A DNA stretch of 64,000 bases. Origin: JAMIFN01 sp964544605. Lineage in GTDB: Bacteria; Pseudomonadota; Gammaproteobacteria; Burkholderiales; Burkholderiaceae_C. Every line of letters begins with the position of its first letter. Position 1 is the first letter of the stretch. The notes under the pieces are model-generated. The model worked only from the letters and a program-made list of their open reading frames with translations, did not search any database and was not told where the DNA came from. This document shows, in pieces, positions 35,318-43,533 of this stretch. Location: NCBI GenBank assembly GCA_964544605.1, contig CAZJBX010000011.1, positions 1 to 64,000 of the forward strand, written 5' to 3'. The position numbers and the translations under genes were made by a program.

Positions 35318-37354
35318 ATGCCTTCATTGAGCCGCACCTTGGCTTTGGGTGCAGGCATCTGCCTTGCTGCCGCACCTGCGCTGGCGCAGTCAGATGCCCC
35401 CAGTTTAGAAACCGTCACCGTTATTGGCACCGGCCTGCCAACCGATGTGATGCGCAACCCAGCATCCATCAGCATCATCACAGCCGAGGACATCGAACAA
35501 ACCACCCCCGTGTCCATCGCCACATTGCTGCGCGATGTGCCCGGGGTGCAAATCTCGGAAGAGGGCATTGAGCGCATCGCCATCCGAGGTGAAACCTCGC
35601 GCCGTGTGGCCATCCTCATCGATGGCCAGAAATTGACCGACCACACCAACTACGGCCAGCCGATTTTGGTGGACCCGACGACGATTGAGCGCATCGAAGT
35701 GGTGCGCGGCTCATCCTCCGTGGTGTCGGGTAGCAGTGCCATAGGCGGCGTCATCAACATCATCACCAAACGCGGCGCAGACAAGCCTTTTAGCTTCAGC
35801 ACCACGGCGGGCTATATGTCGGCCACAGACGGCCACCGCCTGTCGGCCACGGCAGCCGGAACCGTGGATGCGGGGTCGGGCGCGCTCGACTACAACCTCA
35901 GCCTGGGCAAGATGAAGCAGGGCGATCGCCGCACGCCAGATGGCAAACTCAGCCCCTCAGACATAGAAGACCAGAACCTCTCGGCCCACTTGGGCTACCG
36001 GCTGGGCCAGCACTACTTTGGATTGAAGGCGCAAGCCTACGACTTGGGTGCGAATGTGTATGTGGACTCCCAGTCGGACTTTTTTATCTCCCTGCCGCAC
36101 CGTGACCTGCGCAAGACGGCGCTCTTCTATGAGGGCAGCGAACTCGCGCCATGGCTGAACAAATTCAGCGCCAGCCTCTACCGCCAGACGATTGACCGAG
36201 ACTTCCGCAACGATGTGACCCAAGTCGTCGGCCCCATGACCGTCCATGTGCTGTCCACTTCGCTCGATACGCAGACCACCTGGGGCGCCAATGTGCGGGC
36301 GGAAATGAAGTTCTCGCCCAACAGCCGCACCGTGGCGGGACTGGACTGGGAGGACGATGGCCTGATTGCCGACAAGACCACCCACACCGCGCTCACCAGA
36401 TTCAACACCACAACCAACACCACAACGCTGCGCTATGACGATGCCAAGACCCGAACTTTTTCGGCATTTGGGCAGCATGAGATGACGCTCAACGATCAAT
36501 TCACCGCCACCTTGGGCGCGCGCGGCTCGCGCATACGCTCCAAGCACGCCCTATCGAGCACCAACAGCACCGCCAACACCATGGGCAGCAACAACACCGA
36601 CACCCAGTTTTTGGGCTCGGCAGGCTTGGTCTGGACGCCAGCCAAACGCCTGGCCTTGCGCGCCAATATCTCGCAAGGCTATATCTACCCGACCTTGGGC
36701 CAGATGTATCTGACCACCACCGGCGGCGGTGTCACCCTAGCGGGCAACCCAGACTTGAAGCCCGAAACCTCCACGACCTACGAGCTGGGCGCACGCTACG
36801 CGACGGGCAGCAAGACGCTGGATGTCACGCTGTTTCACGCCCGCTCCAAAGACTACATCGCCGCCACCAGTAGCACCTACCAGAATGTAGACGCGGCCCA
36901 CACCACCGGCCTAGAGGTTTATGCGGAAAACGCCCGCACCCTGTGGGCAGGCTTGACACCCTATGCCTCGCTGACGGCCACCCACCGCGAGCTGCGCTAC
37001 GGCAACGGCTACAACACCAGCGACAGCGGCGTGCCTCGCGTTTCAGGCAAGTTGGGCCTGCGCAAAGACTGGAGTCGAGACGGCATGTATGGCAGCGTGG
37101 ATGTCTATGTGCGCAGCGAAAGCAAGGCGCGCCTGCGTGACGACACTGGCGCACTCAGCACCGCCACCACCAGCACCGCCAGCAGCACCGCCAGCGGCTA
37201 CGGCACGCTCAACCTGCGCGCGCATACCGACTTTGGCCACGGCCTGAGCTTGGTGGCCGAGCTGAACAACCTCAGCAACCGACGCTACAGGCCCTATGGC
37301 CAGATGCCTGGTGCAGAGCGTTCGGCCAATCTGTTCATCACCAAGAAGTTCTGA
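35318..37354 (+). CDS. TonB-dependent outer-membrane receptor (iron-regulated)
   Basis: A 678-residue outer-membrane receptor. A signal peptide covers residues 1-24 (LALGAGICLAAAPALAQ). LETVTVIGTG serves as the TonB-box region. The plug domain (about 40-150) contains RDVPGVQISEEG, IERIAIRGETSRRVAILIDG and IERIEVVRGSSSVVSGSSAI. The C-terminal barrel ends in LFITKKF with the terminal Phe needed for membrane insertion. Likely ligands are ferric siderophores or haem; no FRAP/NPNL haem motif was seen, so a siderophore is more likely. The Fur-box promoter argues for iron limitation control. A small gene follows with a two-base gap. Confidence 0.92.
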   Translation: MPSLSRTLALGAGICLAAAPALAQSDAPSLETVTVIGTGLPTDVMRNPASISIITAEDIEQTTPVSIATLLRDVPGVQISEEGIERIAIRGETSRRVAILIDGQKLTDHTNYGQPILVDPTTIERIEVVRGSSSVVSGSSAIGGVINIITKRGADKPFSFSTTAGYMSATDGHRLSATAAGTVDAGSGALDYNLSLGKMKQGDRRTPDGKLSPSDIEDQNLSAHLGYRLGQHYFGLKAQAYDLGANVYVDSQSDFFISLPHRDLRKTALFYEGSELAPWLNKFSASLYRQTIDRDFRNDVTQVVGPMTVHVLSTSLDTQTTWGANVRAEMKFSPNSRTVAGLDWEDDGLIADKTTHTALTRFNTTTNTTTLRYDDAKTRTFSAFGQHEMTLNDQFTATLGARGSRIRSKHALSSTNSTANTMGSNNTDTQFLGSAGLVWTPAKRLALRANISQGYIYPTLGQMYLTTTGGGVTLAGNPDLKPETSTTYELGARYATGSKTLDVTLFHARSKDYIAATSSTYQNVDAAHTTGLEVYAENARTLWAGLTPYASLTATHRELRYGNGYNTSDSGVPRVSGKLGLRKDWSRDGMYGSVDVYVRSESKARLRDDTGALSTATTSTASSTASGYGTLNLRAHTDFGHGLSLVAELNNLSNRRYRPYGQMPGAERSANLFITKKF

Positions 37355-37356
37355 AT

Positions 37357-37734
37357 ATGGTCGCCACACACGCTCTTTTACTCCTGACACTGATGGCCGA
37401 CGGCGGCACGCGCATGACGCTATCGAGCACCACCAGCGCCGAAGCTTGCGAAGCTGAACGCAGCAGTGTGGTACGCATCCTCGGCAGCATCGGCAAAGCG
37501 CCCTTGCTGGCCCAATGTGGTCAGAGCACGCTGCGCCTGACACCTTTTGCCCACGGCACACCGCCCAAAGCCGAGACACTCCGCTACCGCGTGCAGATAC
37601 CGGGCGAAGGCGGCGCCAGCTTCAGCGTGCAGCCTTTGGCCGCCGATGCGCCCTGCACTGCAACAGCGGCCAGCCAGGGCCAAGCTGCGGTGTATTGCAC
37701 CCGTTCAGCGCAAAAACCCCTGCCCGAACAATAG
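37357..37734 (+). CDS. Small protein of unknown function coupled to the TonB receptor
   Basis: A 125-residue product not recognised. The N-terminus MVATHALLLLTLMADGG is hydrophobic and may be a short signal sequence. The rest has four cysteines (SAEACEAER, LAQCGQST, DAPCTATA, VYCTRSA) and a beta-strand pattern, consistent with a small disulfide-bonded periplasmic protein. It starts two bases after the receptor stop, so it should be made from the same Fur-controlled mRNA and may help the receptor. A bidirectional terminator lies 33 bases downstream. Confidence 0.7.
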   Translation: MVATHALLLLTLMADGGTRMTLSSTTSAEACEAERSSVVRILGSIGKAPLLAQCGQSTLRLTPFAHGTPPKAETLRYRVQIPGEGGASFSVQPLAADAPCTATAASQGQAAVYCTRSAQKPLPEQ

Positions 37735-37766
37735 ACGCATGGGCCTTTGGTCTGCCTGGCCGCATT

Positions 37767-37800
37767 AAAACGAAACCGCCCTTTGGGGCGGTTTCGTTTT
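37767..37800. terminator. Bidirectional terminator between the receptor unit and pntB
   Basis: A 15-bp stem: AAAACGAAACCGCCC (37767-37781) pairs with GGGCGGTTTCGTTTT (37786-37800) around a four-base loop. A T run ends the + strand side and the leading As give one on the minus strand, so it can stop both convergent transcripts. Confidence 0.93.
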
Positions 37801-37845
37801 GTGGGCCAAAAAATGGGAGCAAGCTGCCCCCCAATGGGGCGGCGC

Positions 37846-39300
37846 TTATTCCACCGCCTTGACCATATCCTCCACCACTTTTTTGGCATCGCCAAACACC
37901 ATCATGGTTTTGTCCATATAGAAGAGTTCGTTGTCGAGGCCAGCATAGCCTGCGGCCATCGAGCGCTTGTTCACAATCACGGTGCGGGCTTTGTAGGCTT
38001 CCAAAATGGGCATACCGTAAATGGGGCTGCCTTTTTCAAGGGCGGCGGGGTTGACCACATCGTTGGCGCCCAAAATGATGGCCACATCGGCTTGGGCAAA
38101 TTCGCCGTTGATGTCCTCCATCTCAAACACTTGGTCGTAAGGCACTTCGGCCTCGGCCAGCAGCACATTCATATGGCCAGGCATACGGCCCGCCACGGGG
38201 TGGATGGCGTATTTCACGCTGATGCCTTTTTCGCTCAGCTTTTGCGCCAGTTCGTTCACGGCGTGCTGGGCACGGGCCACGGCCAAGCCATAGCCGGGCA
38301 CGATGATGACGCTGTCGGCATTGGCCAGCATATAGGCCGCATCGTCGGCGCTGCCGCTTTTCACGGGGCGTTGCTCGCCACCGCCTGTGGCGCTGGCGCT
38401 GCCTGCATCGCCACCAAAGCCGCCCAAAATCACATTGAAGAAGCTGCGGTTCATGGCCTTACACATGATGTAAGAGAGGATGGCACCTGATGAGCCAACC
38501 AGCGAGCCCGCAATGATGAGCATGGCGTTGTTCAAGCTAAAACCAATGCCTGCTGCGGCCCAGCCTGAATAGCTGTTGAGCATGGACACCACCACGGGCA
38601 TGTCTGCGCCGCCGATGGGGATGATGATGAGCACGCCCAATACAAAGGCCAAGGCCAGCATGGTGTAGAAGGCGGTCCAGTTCTGCGTGAGCATAAAGGC
38701 GATGCCCAAGCCCACCATGGTCAGTGCCACGATGAGGTTGAGCAGGTGCTGGCCTTTGAAAATCACGGGCGCACCTTGAAACAGGCGGAATTTGTATTTG
38801 CCGCTGAGTTTGCCAAAGGCGATGACAGAGCCTGAGAAGGTGATGGCACCAATGGCCGCACCCAAGAACAGCTCCAAACTATTGCCCATGGGCAGGGGCT
38901 GGCCTTGCTCCACAATGCCAAAGGCTTGCGGCTCGGCCACCACGGCCACGGCAATGCACACTGCGGCCAAGCCAATCATGCTGTGCATAAAAGCCACCAG
39001 CTCAGGCATTTTGGTCATTTCAACCTTTTTCGCCATGAAAGCGCCTGCGCCGCCACCGAGCACAAGGCCCGCAAGCACATAGCCCAAGCCCTCAATGCCA
39101 TTGATTTGCAGCTTGGCCGCTTCTTTCAAAATCAGCACACAAGTGGTGACGATGGCAATGGCCATGCCACTCATGCCAAAGGCATTGCCACGGATGGCGC
39201 TGGTGGGATGCGACAAACCTTTCAGGGCTTGAATAAAAAAGACCGATGCGACCAAATAGGCCAGCACGATGTAGTTCAGGGGGACTGCGGCGAAATCCAT
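37846..39300 (-). CDS. pntB: NAD(P) transhydrogenase, beta subunit
   Basis: A 484-residue subunit of the proton-pumping transhydrogenase, which makes NADPH from NADH. The N-terminal half has about nine membrane helices (GLGYVLAGLVLGGGAGAFMA, GGADMPVVVSMLNSYSGWAA). The C-terminal domain III binds NADP(H), with IIVPGYGLAVARAQHAV, HPVAGRMPGHMNVLLAEA and NDVVNPAA. Length is standard. It shares one base (39300) with the pntAB stop, so translation is coupled. Confidence 0.97.
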   Translation of the reverse strand: MDFAAVPLNYIVLAYLVASVFFIQALKGLSHPTSAIRGNAFGMSGMAIAIVTTCVLILKEAAKLQINGIEGLGYVLAGLVLGGGAGAFMAKKVEMTKMPELVAFMHSMIGLAAVCIAVAVVAEPQAFGIVEQGQPLPMGNSLELFLGAAIGAITFSGSVIAFGKLSGKYKFRLFQGAPVIFKGQHLLNLIVALTMVGLGIAFMLTQNWTAFYTMLALAFVLGVLIIIPIGGADMPVVVSMLNSYSGWAAAGIGFSLNNAMLIIAGSLVGSSGAILSYIMCKAMNRSFFNVILGGFGGDAGSASATGGGEQRPVKSGSADDAAYMLANADSVIIVPGYGLAVARAQHAVNELAQKLSEKGISVKYAIHPVAGRMPGHMNVLLAEAEVPYDQVFEMEDINGEFAQADVAIILGANDVVNPAALEKGSPIYGMPILEAYKARTVIVNKRSMAAGYAGLDNELFYMDKTMMVFGDAKKVVEDMVKAVE

Positions 39301-39620
39301 TATTTGCCTCCTTCAGCGGCCTTGGCAGGGCGTTCTTTTTTCTTAAACATTTCAAGCATACGGCGGGTGACCAAAAAGCCGCCAAAGATATTCACTGCGG
39401 CCAAAACCACAGCGGCCACACCCATCACTTTGCCCAGCGGCGTGACGGTGAGGGCAGCGGCCAACATCGCGCCCACAATCACCACCGCAGACAGGGCGTT
39501 GGTAACGGCCATCAAAGGTGTGTGCAGGGCGGGCGTCACAGTCCACACCACATGGTAGCCCACATAAATGGCGAGCACGAAGATGATGAGATTGGTAATG
39601 GTTGGGTTAATGAGTTCCAT
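39300..39620 (-). CDS. pntAB: NAD(P) transhydrogenase, alpha subunit part 2
   Basis: A 106-residue membrane subunit, corresponding to the C-terminal membrane part of the single-chain E. coli PntA. It has three hydrophobic helices: LIIFVLAIYVGYHVVW, HTPLMAVTNALSAVVIVGAM and VLAAVNIFGGFLVTRRML. The split alpha subunit is usual in Burkholderiales and alphaproteobacteria. It lies between pntAA and pntB, 46 bases after the former, and forms domain II with PntB. Confidence 0.95.
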   Translation of the reverse strand: MELINPTITNLIIFVLAIYVGYHVVWTVTPALHTPLMAVTNALSAVVIVGAMLAAALTVTPLGKVMGVAAVVLAAVNIFGGFLVTRRMLEMFKKKERPAKAAEGGK

Positions 39621-39666
39621 AAATCGTCTCGGTTTTAAAACAGATTGCGCTGAATATAGGCTGGCT

Positions 39667-40797
39667 TTAAGCGCGCAGCACTTGGCCGTCTTGTGTGACC
39701 AAACAGGCTTTCACAATGTCGTCTTCTAGGTCGATTTTGAACTGGCCTTCTTTGTCAAATACCAGTTTCAAAAAGTCCAGCACATTGCGCGCATAAAGGG
39801 CTGAGCTATCGGCCGCCACCAAAGCGGGCAAATTGCTGTGGCCGACCAAGGTCACGCCATGTTTTTGCACGGTTTGGTCGGTCTCGGTCAGGGGGCAGTT
39901 GCCGCCCACGCCGTTCGCGCCTTTGCCTGCGGCCAAATCCACAATGACCGAACCTGGCTTCATGGATTGCACCATCTCTTCGGTAATCAAAGTGGGCGCA
40001 GCGCGGCCTGGAATCAGGGCCGTTGAAATCACCACATCGGCCTTGGCTACGGCCTTGGCCACTTCTGCTTTTTGGCGGTCCAACCAGCTTTGTGGCATGG
40101 GGCGGGCGTAGCCGCCTACGCCTTCTGCGGCTTCTTTTTCTTCGGCGGTTTCATAGGGCACATCAATGAATTTTGCGCCCAAAGACTCGACCTGCTCTTT
40201 GACGGCGGGGCGCACATCAGAGGCTTCAATCACTGCGCCCAAGCGTTTGGCCGTGGCAATGGCCTGCAAGCCCGCCACGCCTACGCCCAAAATCACGACA
40301 CGGGCGGCTTTGATGGTGCCCGCAGCCGTCATCAGCATGGGAAACAAGCGGGGATAGGCATCGGCGGCCATCATCACCGCTTTATAGCCTGCCAAGTTGG
40401 CCTGTGAGGAGAGCACATCCATGCTCTGCGCCCGCGTGGTGCGGGGCGCGGCCTCCAGTGCAAAACCTGTGATTTTGGCGGCGGCCAAAGCCTGCAAACC
40501 TGCGGCATCAAAGGGCTCCAACATGCCCACCAGCACGCTGCCCGCCTGCATTTGCGCCAACTCGGCGGCATTCGGGCTGCGCACTTTCAGCACCATGGCC
40601 GCGCCCAAAGCGGCGGCGGCATCGGCCATGCTCGCACCTGCCTCGGTATAGGCGGCATCGGTGATGCTGGCACTCAGGCCAGCACCGGCTTCAATCACAA
40701 TTTCATGGCCTTGAGCGATGAGCTTTTTCACTGTTTCTGGGCTAATGGCCACACGGGTTTCCCCTTGCGCCGTCTCCTTGGGCACGCCGATTCGCAT
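39667..40797 (-). CDS. pntAA: NAD(P) transhydrogenase, alpha subunit part 1
   Basis: A 376-residue soluble NAD(H)-binding domain I. MRIGVPKETAQGETRVAISP is the conserved AlaDH/PNT opening. VVILGVGVAGLQAIATAKRL is the Rossmann NAD motif, and SLGAKFIDVPYETAEEKEAA is the PNT-specific segment. An AGAGGAC ribosome site fixes the ATG at 40797. It is the first gene of the pntAA-pntAB-pntB operon. A TAGAAT hexamer on the minus strand at 40895-40900 could be its -10 box. Confidence 0.96.
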   Translation of the reverse strand: MRIGVPKETAQGETRVAISPETVKKLIAQGHEIVIEAGAGLSASITDAAYTEAGASMADAAAALGAAMVLKVRSPNAAELAQMQAGSVLVGMLEPFDAAGLQALAAAKITGFALEAAPRTTRAQSMDVLSSQANLAGYKAVMMAADAYPRLFPMLMTAAGTIKAARVVILGVGVAGLQAIATAKRLGAVIEASDVRPAVKEQVESLGAKFIDVPYETAEEKEAAEGVGGYARPMPQSWLDRQKAEVAKAVAKADVVISTALIPGRAAPTLITEEMVQSMKPGSVIVDLAAGKGANGVGGNCPLTETDQTVQKHGVTLVGHSNLPALVAADSSALYARNVLDFLKLVFDKEGQFKIDLEDDIVKACLVTQDGQVLRA

Positions 40798-40946
40798 GTG
40801 TTGTCCTCTACTTTCTGGGCTGAAATCACAAACTGGGGCTTGGGCGCAGGGCATGGGTAAACCCTAGGCCACAAGCCAATTTAAACTGTTTGGCATTCTA
40901 ACGATGCACAGAGGCAAATTTTATTGACTTGCACCAAAGCGCCCGC

Positions 40947-41324
40947 TTAAAGCCCAATGGGGAAGTCGCTATCGCCGTCCTCATCGTCCGCCTCGCCCTT
41001 GTGGGCCAAGGTATCCACTTGGGCCTGCAAGCTCTCTTTGAGCTTTTGACTCGGGTGGAAAGTCACCACATGGCGCGGCGCAATGGCCACCACCTCGCTG
41101 GTGCGGGGGTTGCGCCCAGGGCGGCCCGCTTTGGCCCGCACTTGGAAGTTGCCAAAGCCTGAAATCTTCACCTCTTGGCCTTGAATCAGGGCATCGCTCA
41201 AAATATAGAAGAAGGCATCCACAATGTCTTTGGATTCACGCTTGTTCAAACCCACGCCCTGATGCAGCAGATCGGCCATCTGCGCCTTGGTCAAAGTGGG
41301 GGATTCAAAATCGTCAAACTTCAT
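40947..41324 (-). CDS. ihfA: Integration host factor, alpha subunit
   Basis: A 125-residue HU/IHF-family DNA-bending protein that pairs with IhfB. The core TLTKAQMADLLHQGVGLNKR, EVKISGFGNFQVRAKAGRPG and RNPRTSEVVAIAPRHVVTF is typical of the alpha chain, with the DNA-intercalating proline within GRNPRT. A C-terminal acidic tail (ADDEDGDSDF) extends beyond E. coli IhfA. The gene usually follows pheT; here it lies alone between pntAA and fmt. An intrinsic terminator sits only 22 bases before the ATG, which could attenuate its transcript. Confidence 0.93.
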   Translation of the reverse strand: MKFDDFESPTLTKAQMADLLHQGVGLNKRESKDIVDAFFYILSDALIQGQEVKISGFGNFQVRAKAGRPGRNPRTSEVVAIAPRHVVTFHPSQKLKESLQAQVDTLAHKGEADDEDGDSDFPIGL

Positions 41325-41345
41325 GCGAGAACAAAATCACAAGCG

Positions 41346-41367
41346 AAAAAAAACGGGCGCAGCGCCC
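41346..41367 (-). terminator. Rho-independent terminator immediately upstream of ihfA
   Basis: On the minus strand, GGGCGC (41367-41362) pairs with GCGCCC (41360-41355) over a one-base loop as written and is followed by GTTTTTTTT (41354-41346). It would end the fmt transcript or, if a promoter lies upstream of it, attenuate ihfA. Confidence 0.75.
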
Positions 41368-41479
41368 ATCAGTCCAATGGGCATCATAAGGCATGGGGCC
41401 ATAAAAACGCCCTAAGTCCATGATTTGATTGGCCTGCATCAAAAGTCTGGGGGCTTAAAAAACGGCCATCCAGCCGCCA

Positions 41480-42454
41480 TCAGGCCGCCACACTGCCCAC
41501 TTGCAAGGCCGTGCCCGCTAAAAATGCCGCCGCTGCCAGGCGTTTGCCGCCCGGCCTTTGCAGCTCGGTCAAAAGCACGCGTTCTGTGCCATCAGCGCCA
41601 CAGGCCAGCAGCACGCCCTCTGGCCCCAGCGCCAGCAGCTCACCGGGCCGGGCCGCCGCGCCTGCGGGGGCCTCGGCCATGCGCCAGATTTTGACGGCCT
41701 CGGTTTTGCCGCCAATGGGCCAATGCGTGAGGCAGGCGGGAAAGGGGTCAAAAGCACGGCTTTTGCGGGCCAGCACAGCGGCGGGCTGCTGCCAATCGAT
41801 TTGCGCCTCCGCTTTGCTGATTTTCTCCGCATAAGTGATGCCTTCTGCGGGCTGGGGCGTGGCGCGCAGCGGCCCCTGCTCGGCCTGCGCCAAGCTTTGC
41901 ACAATCAACGCGCCGCCCAAATCGGCCAATTTGTCATGCAAGCTGGCTGTGCTGTCATCGGCGGCAATCGACAGGCTTTGGCGCAGCAGCACCGCGCCAG
42001 TGTCCAAGCCCGCATCCATTTGCATGATGCACACGCCCGTCTCGGCATCACCCGCTTCAATGGCCCGATGAATGGGCGCAGCCCCACGCCAGCGCGGCAG
42101 CAAAGAGGCGTGAATGTTCAGGCAGCCCAAGCGCGGCGCGTCCAGCACCCACTGCGGCAAAATCAAACCATAGGCGGCCACCACCATCACATCGGCCTGC
42201 GCTGCCACAATCTGCGCCTGCGCCGCTTGCGCATCCTCGGCGTAGCGGCCATCCAAACGCAAACCTTGGGGCTGGGCCACGGGCAGGCCATGCTGCAAGG
42301 CCAGTTGCTTGACCGCAGAGGGCTGCAACTTCATGCCACGCCCGGCGGGGCGGTCGGGCTGGCTCAGCACCAGCACCAGCTCATGGCCCGCAGCCAAAAT
42401 CGCCTGCAAAGCCACGGCCGCAAATTCGGGGGTTCCTGCAAAAATCACACGCAT
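41480..42454 (-). CDS. fmt: Methionyl-tRNA formyltransferase
   Basis: Formylates the initiator Met-tRNA with 10-formyltetrahydrofolate. It has 324 residues, the standard length. The catalytic region reads LGCLNIHASLLPRWRGAAPI (Asn and His in NIH), and the Asp is in MQMDAGLDTGAVL. The N-terminal MRVIFAGTPEFAAVAL is diagnostic. AAAGG lies eight bases before the ATG. In many bacteria def is adjacent, but no def is seen on either side. It is divergent from rpsP. Confidence 0.97.
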   Translation of the reverse strand: MRVIFAGTPEFAAVALQAILAAGHELVLVLSQPDRPAGRGMKLQPSAVKQLALQHGLPVAQPQGLRLDGRYAEDAQAAQAQIVAAQADVMVVAAYGLILPQWVLDAPRLGCLNIHASLLPRWRGAAPIHRAIEAGDAETGVCIMQMDAGLDTGAVLLRQSLSIAADDSTASLHDKLADLGGALIVQSLAQAEQGPLRATPQPAEGITYAEKISKAEAQIDWQQPAAVLARKSRAFDPFPACLTHWPIGGKTEAVKIWRMAEAPAGAAARPGELLALGPEGVLLACGADGTERVLLTELQRPGGKRLAAAAFLAGTALQVGSVAA

Positions 42455-42535
42455 GGCAGCGCCTTTCTTCTTCTATGGAGCAAATGCCGCCGATTGTAGG
42501 CAGGACGAAGCCGCCACAGCCGCCCCGCGCTGGTC

Positions 42536-42541
42536 TATAAT
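42536..42541 (+). promoter_or_regulatory. Candidate -10 box for rpsP-rimM
   Basis: Perfect TATAAT 87 bases before the rpsP ATG. A GCCACA hexamer 17 bases upstream is a poor -35 match, so only the -10 is claimed. Confidence 0.5.
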
Positions 42542-42627
42542 GCGCGGTTTTGCAGCGTGTCGCTGGCTGAAGGTGGCCATGCGCGTGTCTCAGACGCTGC
42601 TGAACTTTCACCTTTAAAGGATTCCCC

Positions 42628-42879
42628 ATGGTCGTTATCCGACTCGCTCGCGGTGGCTCTAAAGCCCGCCCTTTCTACTCTATCGTTGTGGCTGACAAAC
42701 GCGTGCGCCGCGATGGCCGCTTCATTGAGCGCTTGGGCTTTTACAACCCTTCTGCTAAAGAAGGCACAGAGGGCCTGCGTCTGTCTCTTGACCGCTACAA
42801 CTACTGGTTGGGCGTTGGCGCACAAGCCAGCGACACCGTTGTTCGCCTGTCTAAAGAAGCCGCCAAACTGGCTGCTTGA
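42628..42879 (+). CDS. rpsP: 30S ribosomal protein S16
   Basis: An 83-residue ribosomal protein of the small subunit. MVVIRLARGGSKARPFYSIV and DKRVRRDGRFIERLGFYNP are the S16 signature. A strong AAAGGA site precedes the ATG. The stop overlaps the rimM start as TGATG. This is the first gene of what is usually an rpsP-rimM-trmD-rplS operon. Confidence 0.98.
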   Translation: MVVIRLARGGSKARPFYSIVVADKRVRRDGRFIERLGFYNPSAKEGTEGLRLSLDRYNYWLGVGAQASDTVVRLSKEAAKLAA

Positions 42880-43523
42880 TGCCTGATATGCACGGCCCAG
42901 ACTCGGCCTTTGCCGTTTGCGAACTCGCAAGCGACGCCGTTGAACTGGGCCGAATCGGCGCCCCTTGGGGCATCAAAGGCTGGTTCAAAGTGCAATCCCA
43001 TAGCGCCTCCGCTGAGGCGCTTTTTTCGTGCCCAAATTGGTATCTCTTGCCCGCTTTGCCGCAGCGCCAAGCGCGGCCTGCACCGCCCGCTAAAGGCGCA
43101 TGGCCCAAGCTGGCCCACTGCACCCGCATCAGCGTGGCCGATATCAAACCCCACGGCGAGCACATCGTCGCCTTGGCCGAGGGTTTGCACAACCGCAACC
43201 CCGCTGAGGCCCTGCAAGGCGCGCGCATCTTCGTCTCACGGGCCGACTTCCCACCGCCTGAAAACGGCGAATACTACTGGGTCGATCTCATTGGCCTGCA
43301 AGTCATCAACCGCCAAGGCCAAGACCTGGGCCGCGTCAAAGACCTCATCGCCACAGGGCCGCAAACCGTGTTGGTCATCACCCCCAGCGCCGCCAGCCCC
43401 AGCGCCGCCAGCCCCAGCGCAGAGGCCGCCGAGCGCCTCATCCCTTTTGTTGATGCCTATATCGACAAGGTCGATTTAAAAGCCCAAGTCATCAGCGCCG
43501 ACTGGCTGCCCGATTACGACTGA
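42879..43523 (+). CDS. rimM: 16S rRNA processing protein RimM
   Basis: A 214-residue ribosome maturation factor that binds S19 and assists 30S head assembly. The N-terminal VELGRIGAPWGIKGWFKVQS and the PRC-barrel region GEYYWVDLIGLQVINRQGQD are clear. The ATG at 42879 is coupled to the rpsP stop; an in-frame TTG one codon earlier is possible. Between beta strands of the PRC barrel lies a low-complexity insert, PSAASPSAASPSAEAA, encoded by 15-base repeats. trmD and rplS, which normally follow, are missing; an SDR gene begins 10 bases later. Confidence 0.94.
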   Translation: MPDMHGPDSAFAVCELASDAVELGRIGAPWGIKGWFKVQSHSASAEALFSCPNWYLLPALPQRQARPAPPAKGAWPKLAHCTRISVADIKPHGEHIVALAEGLHNRNPAEALQGARIFVSRADFPPPENGEYYWVDLIGLQVINRQGQDLGRVKDLIATGPQTVLVITPSAASPSAASPSAEAAERLIPFVDAYIDKVDLKAQVISADWLPDYD

Positions 43524-43533
43524 GGCCGCCACC

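Noticed and set aside
43381..43425. Repeat in rimM as a mobile element
   Set aside because: It is an in-frame 15-base coding repeat giving PSAAS units, most simply explained by slippage.
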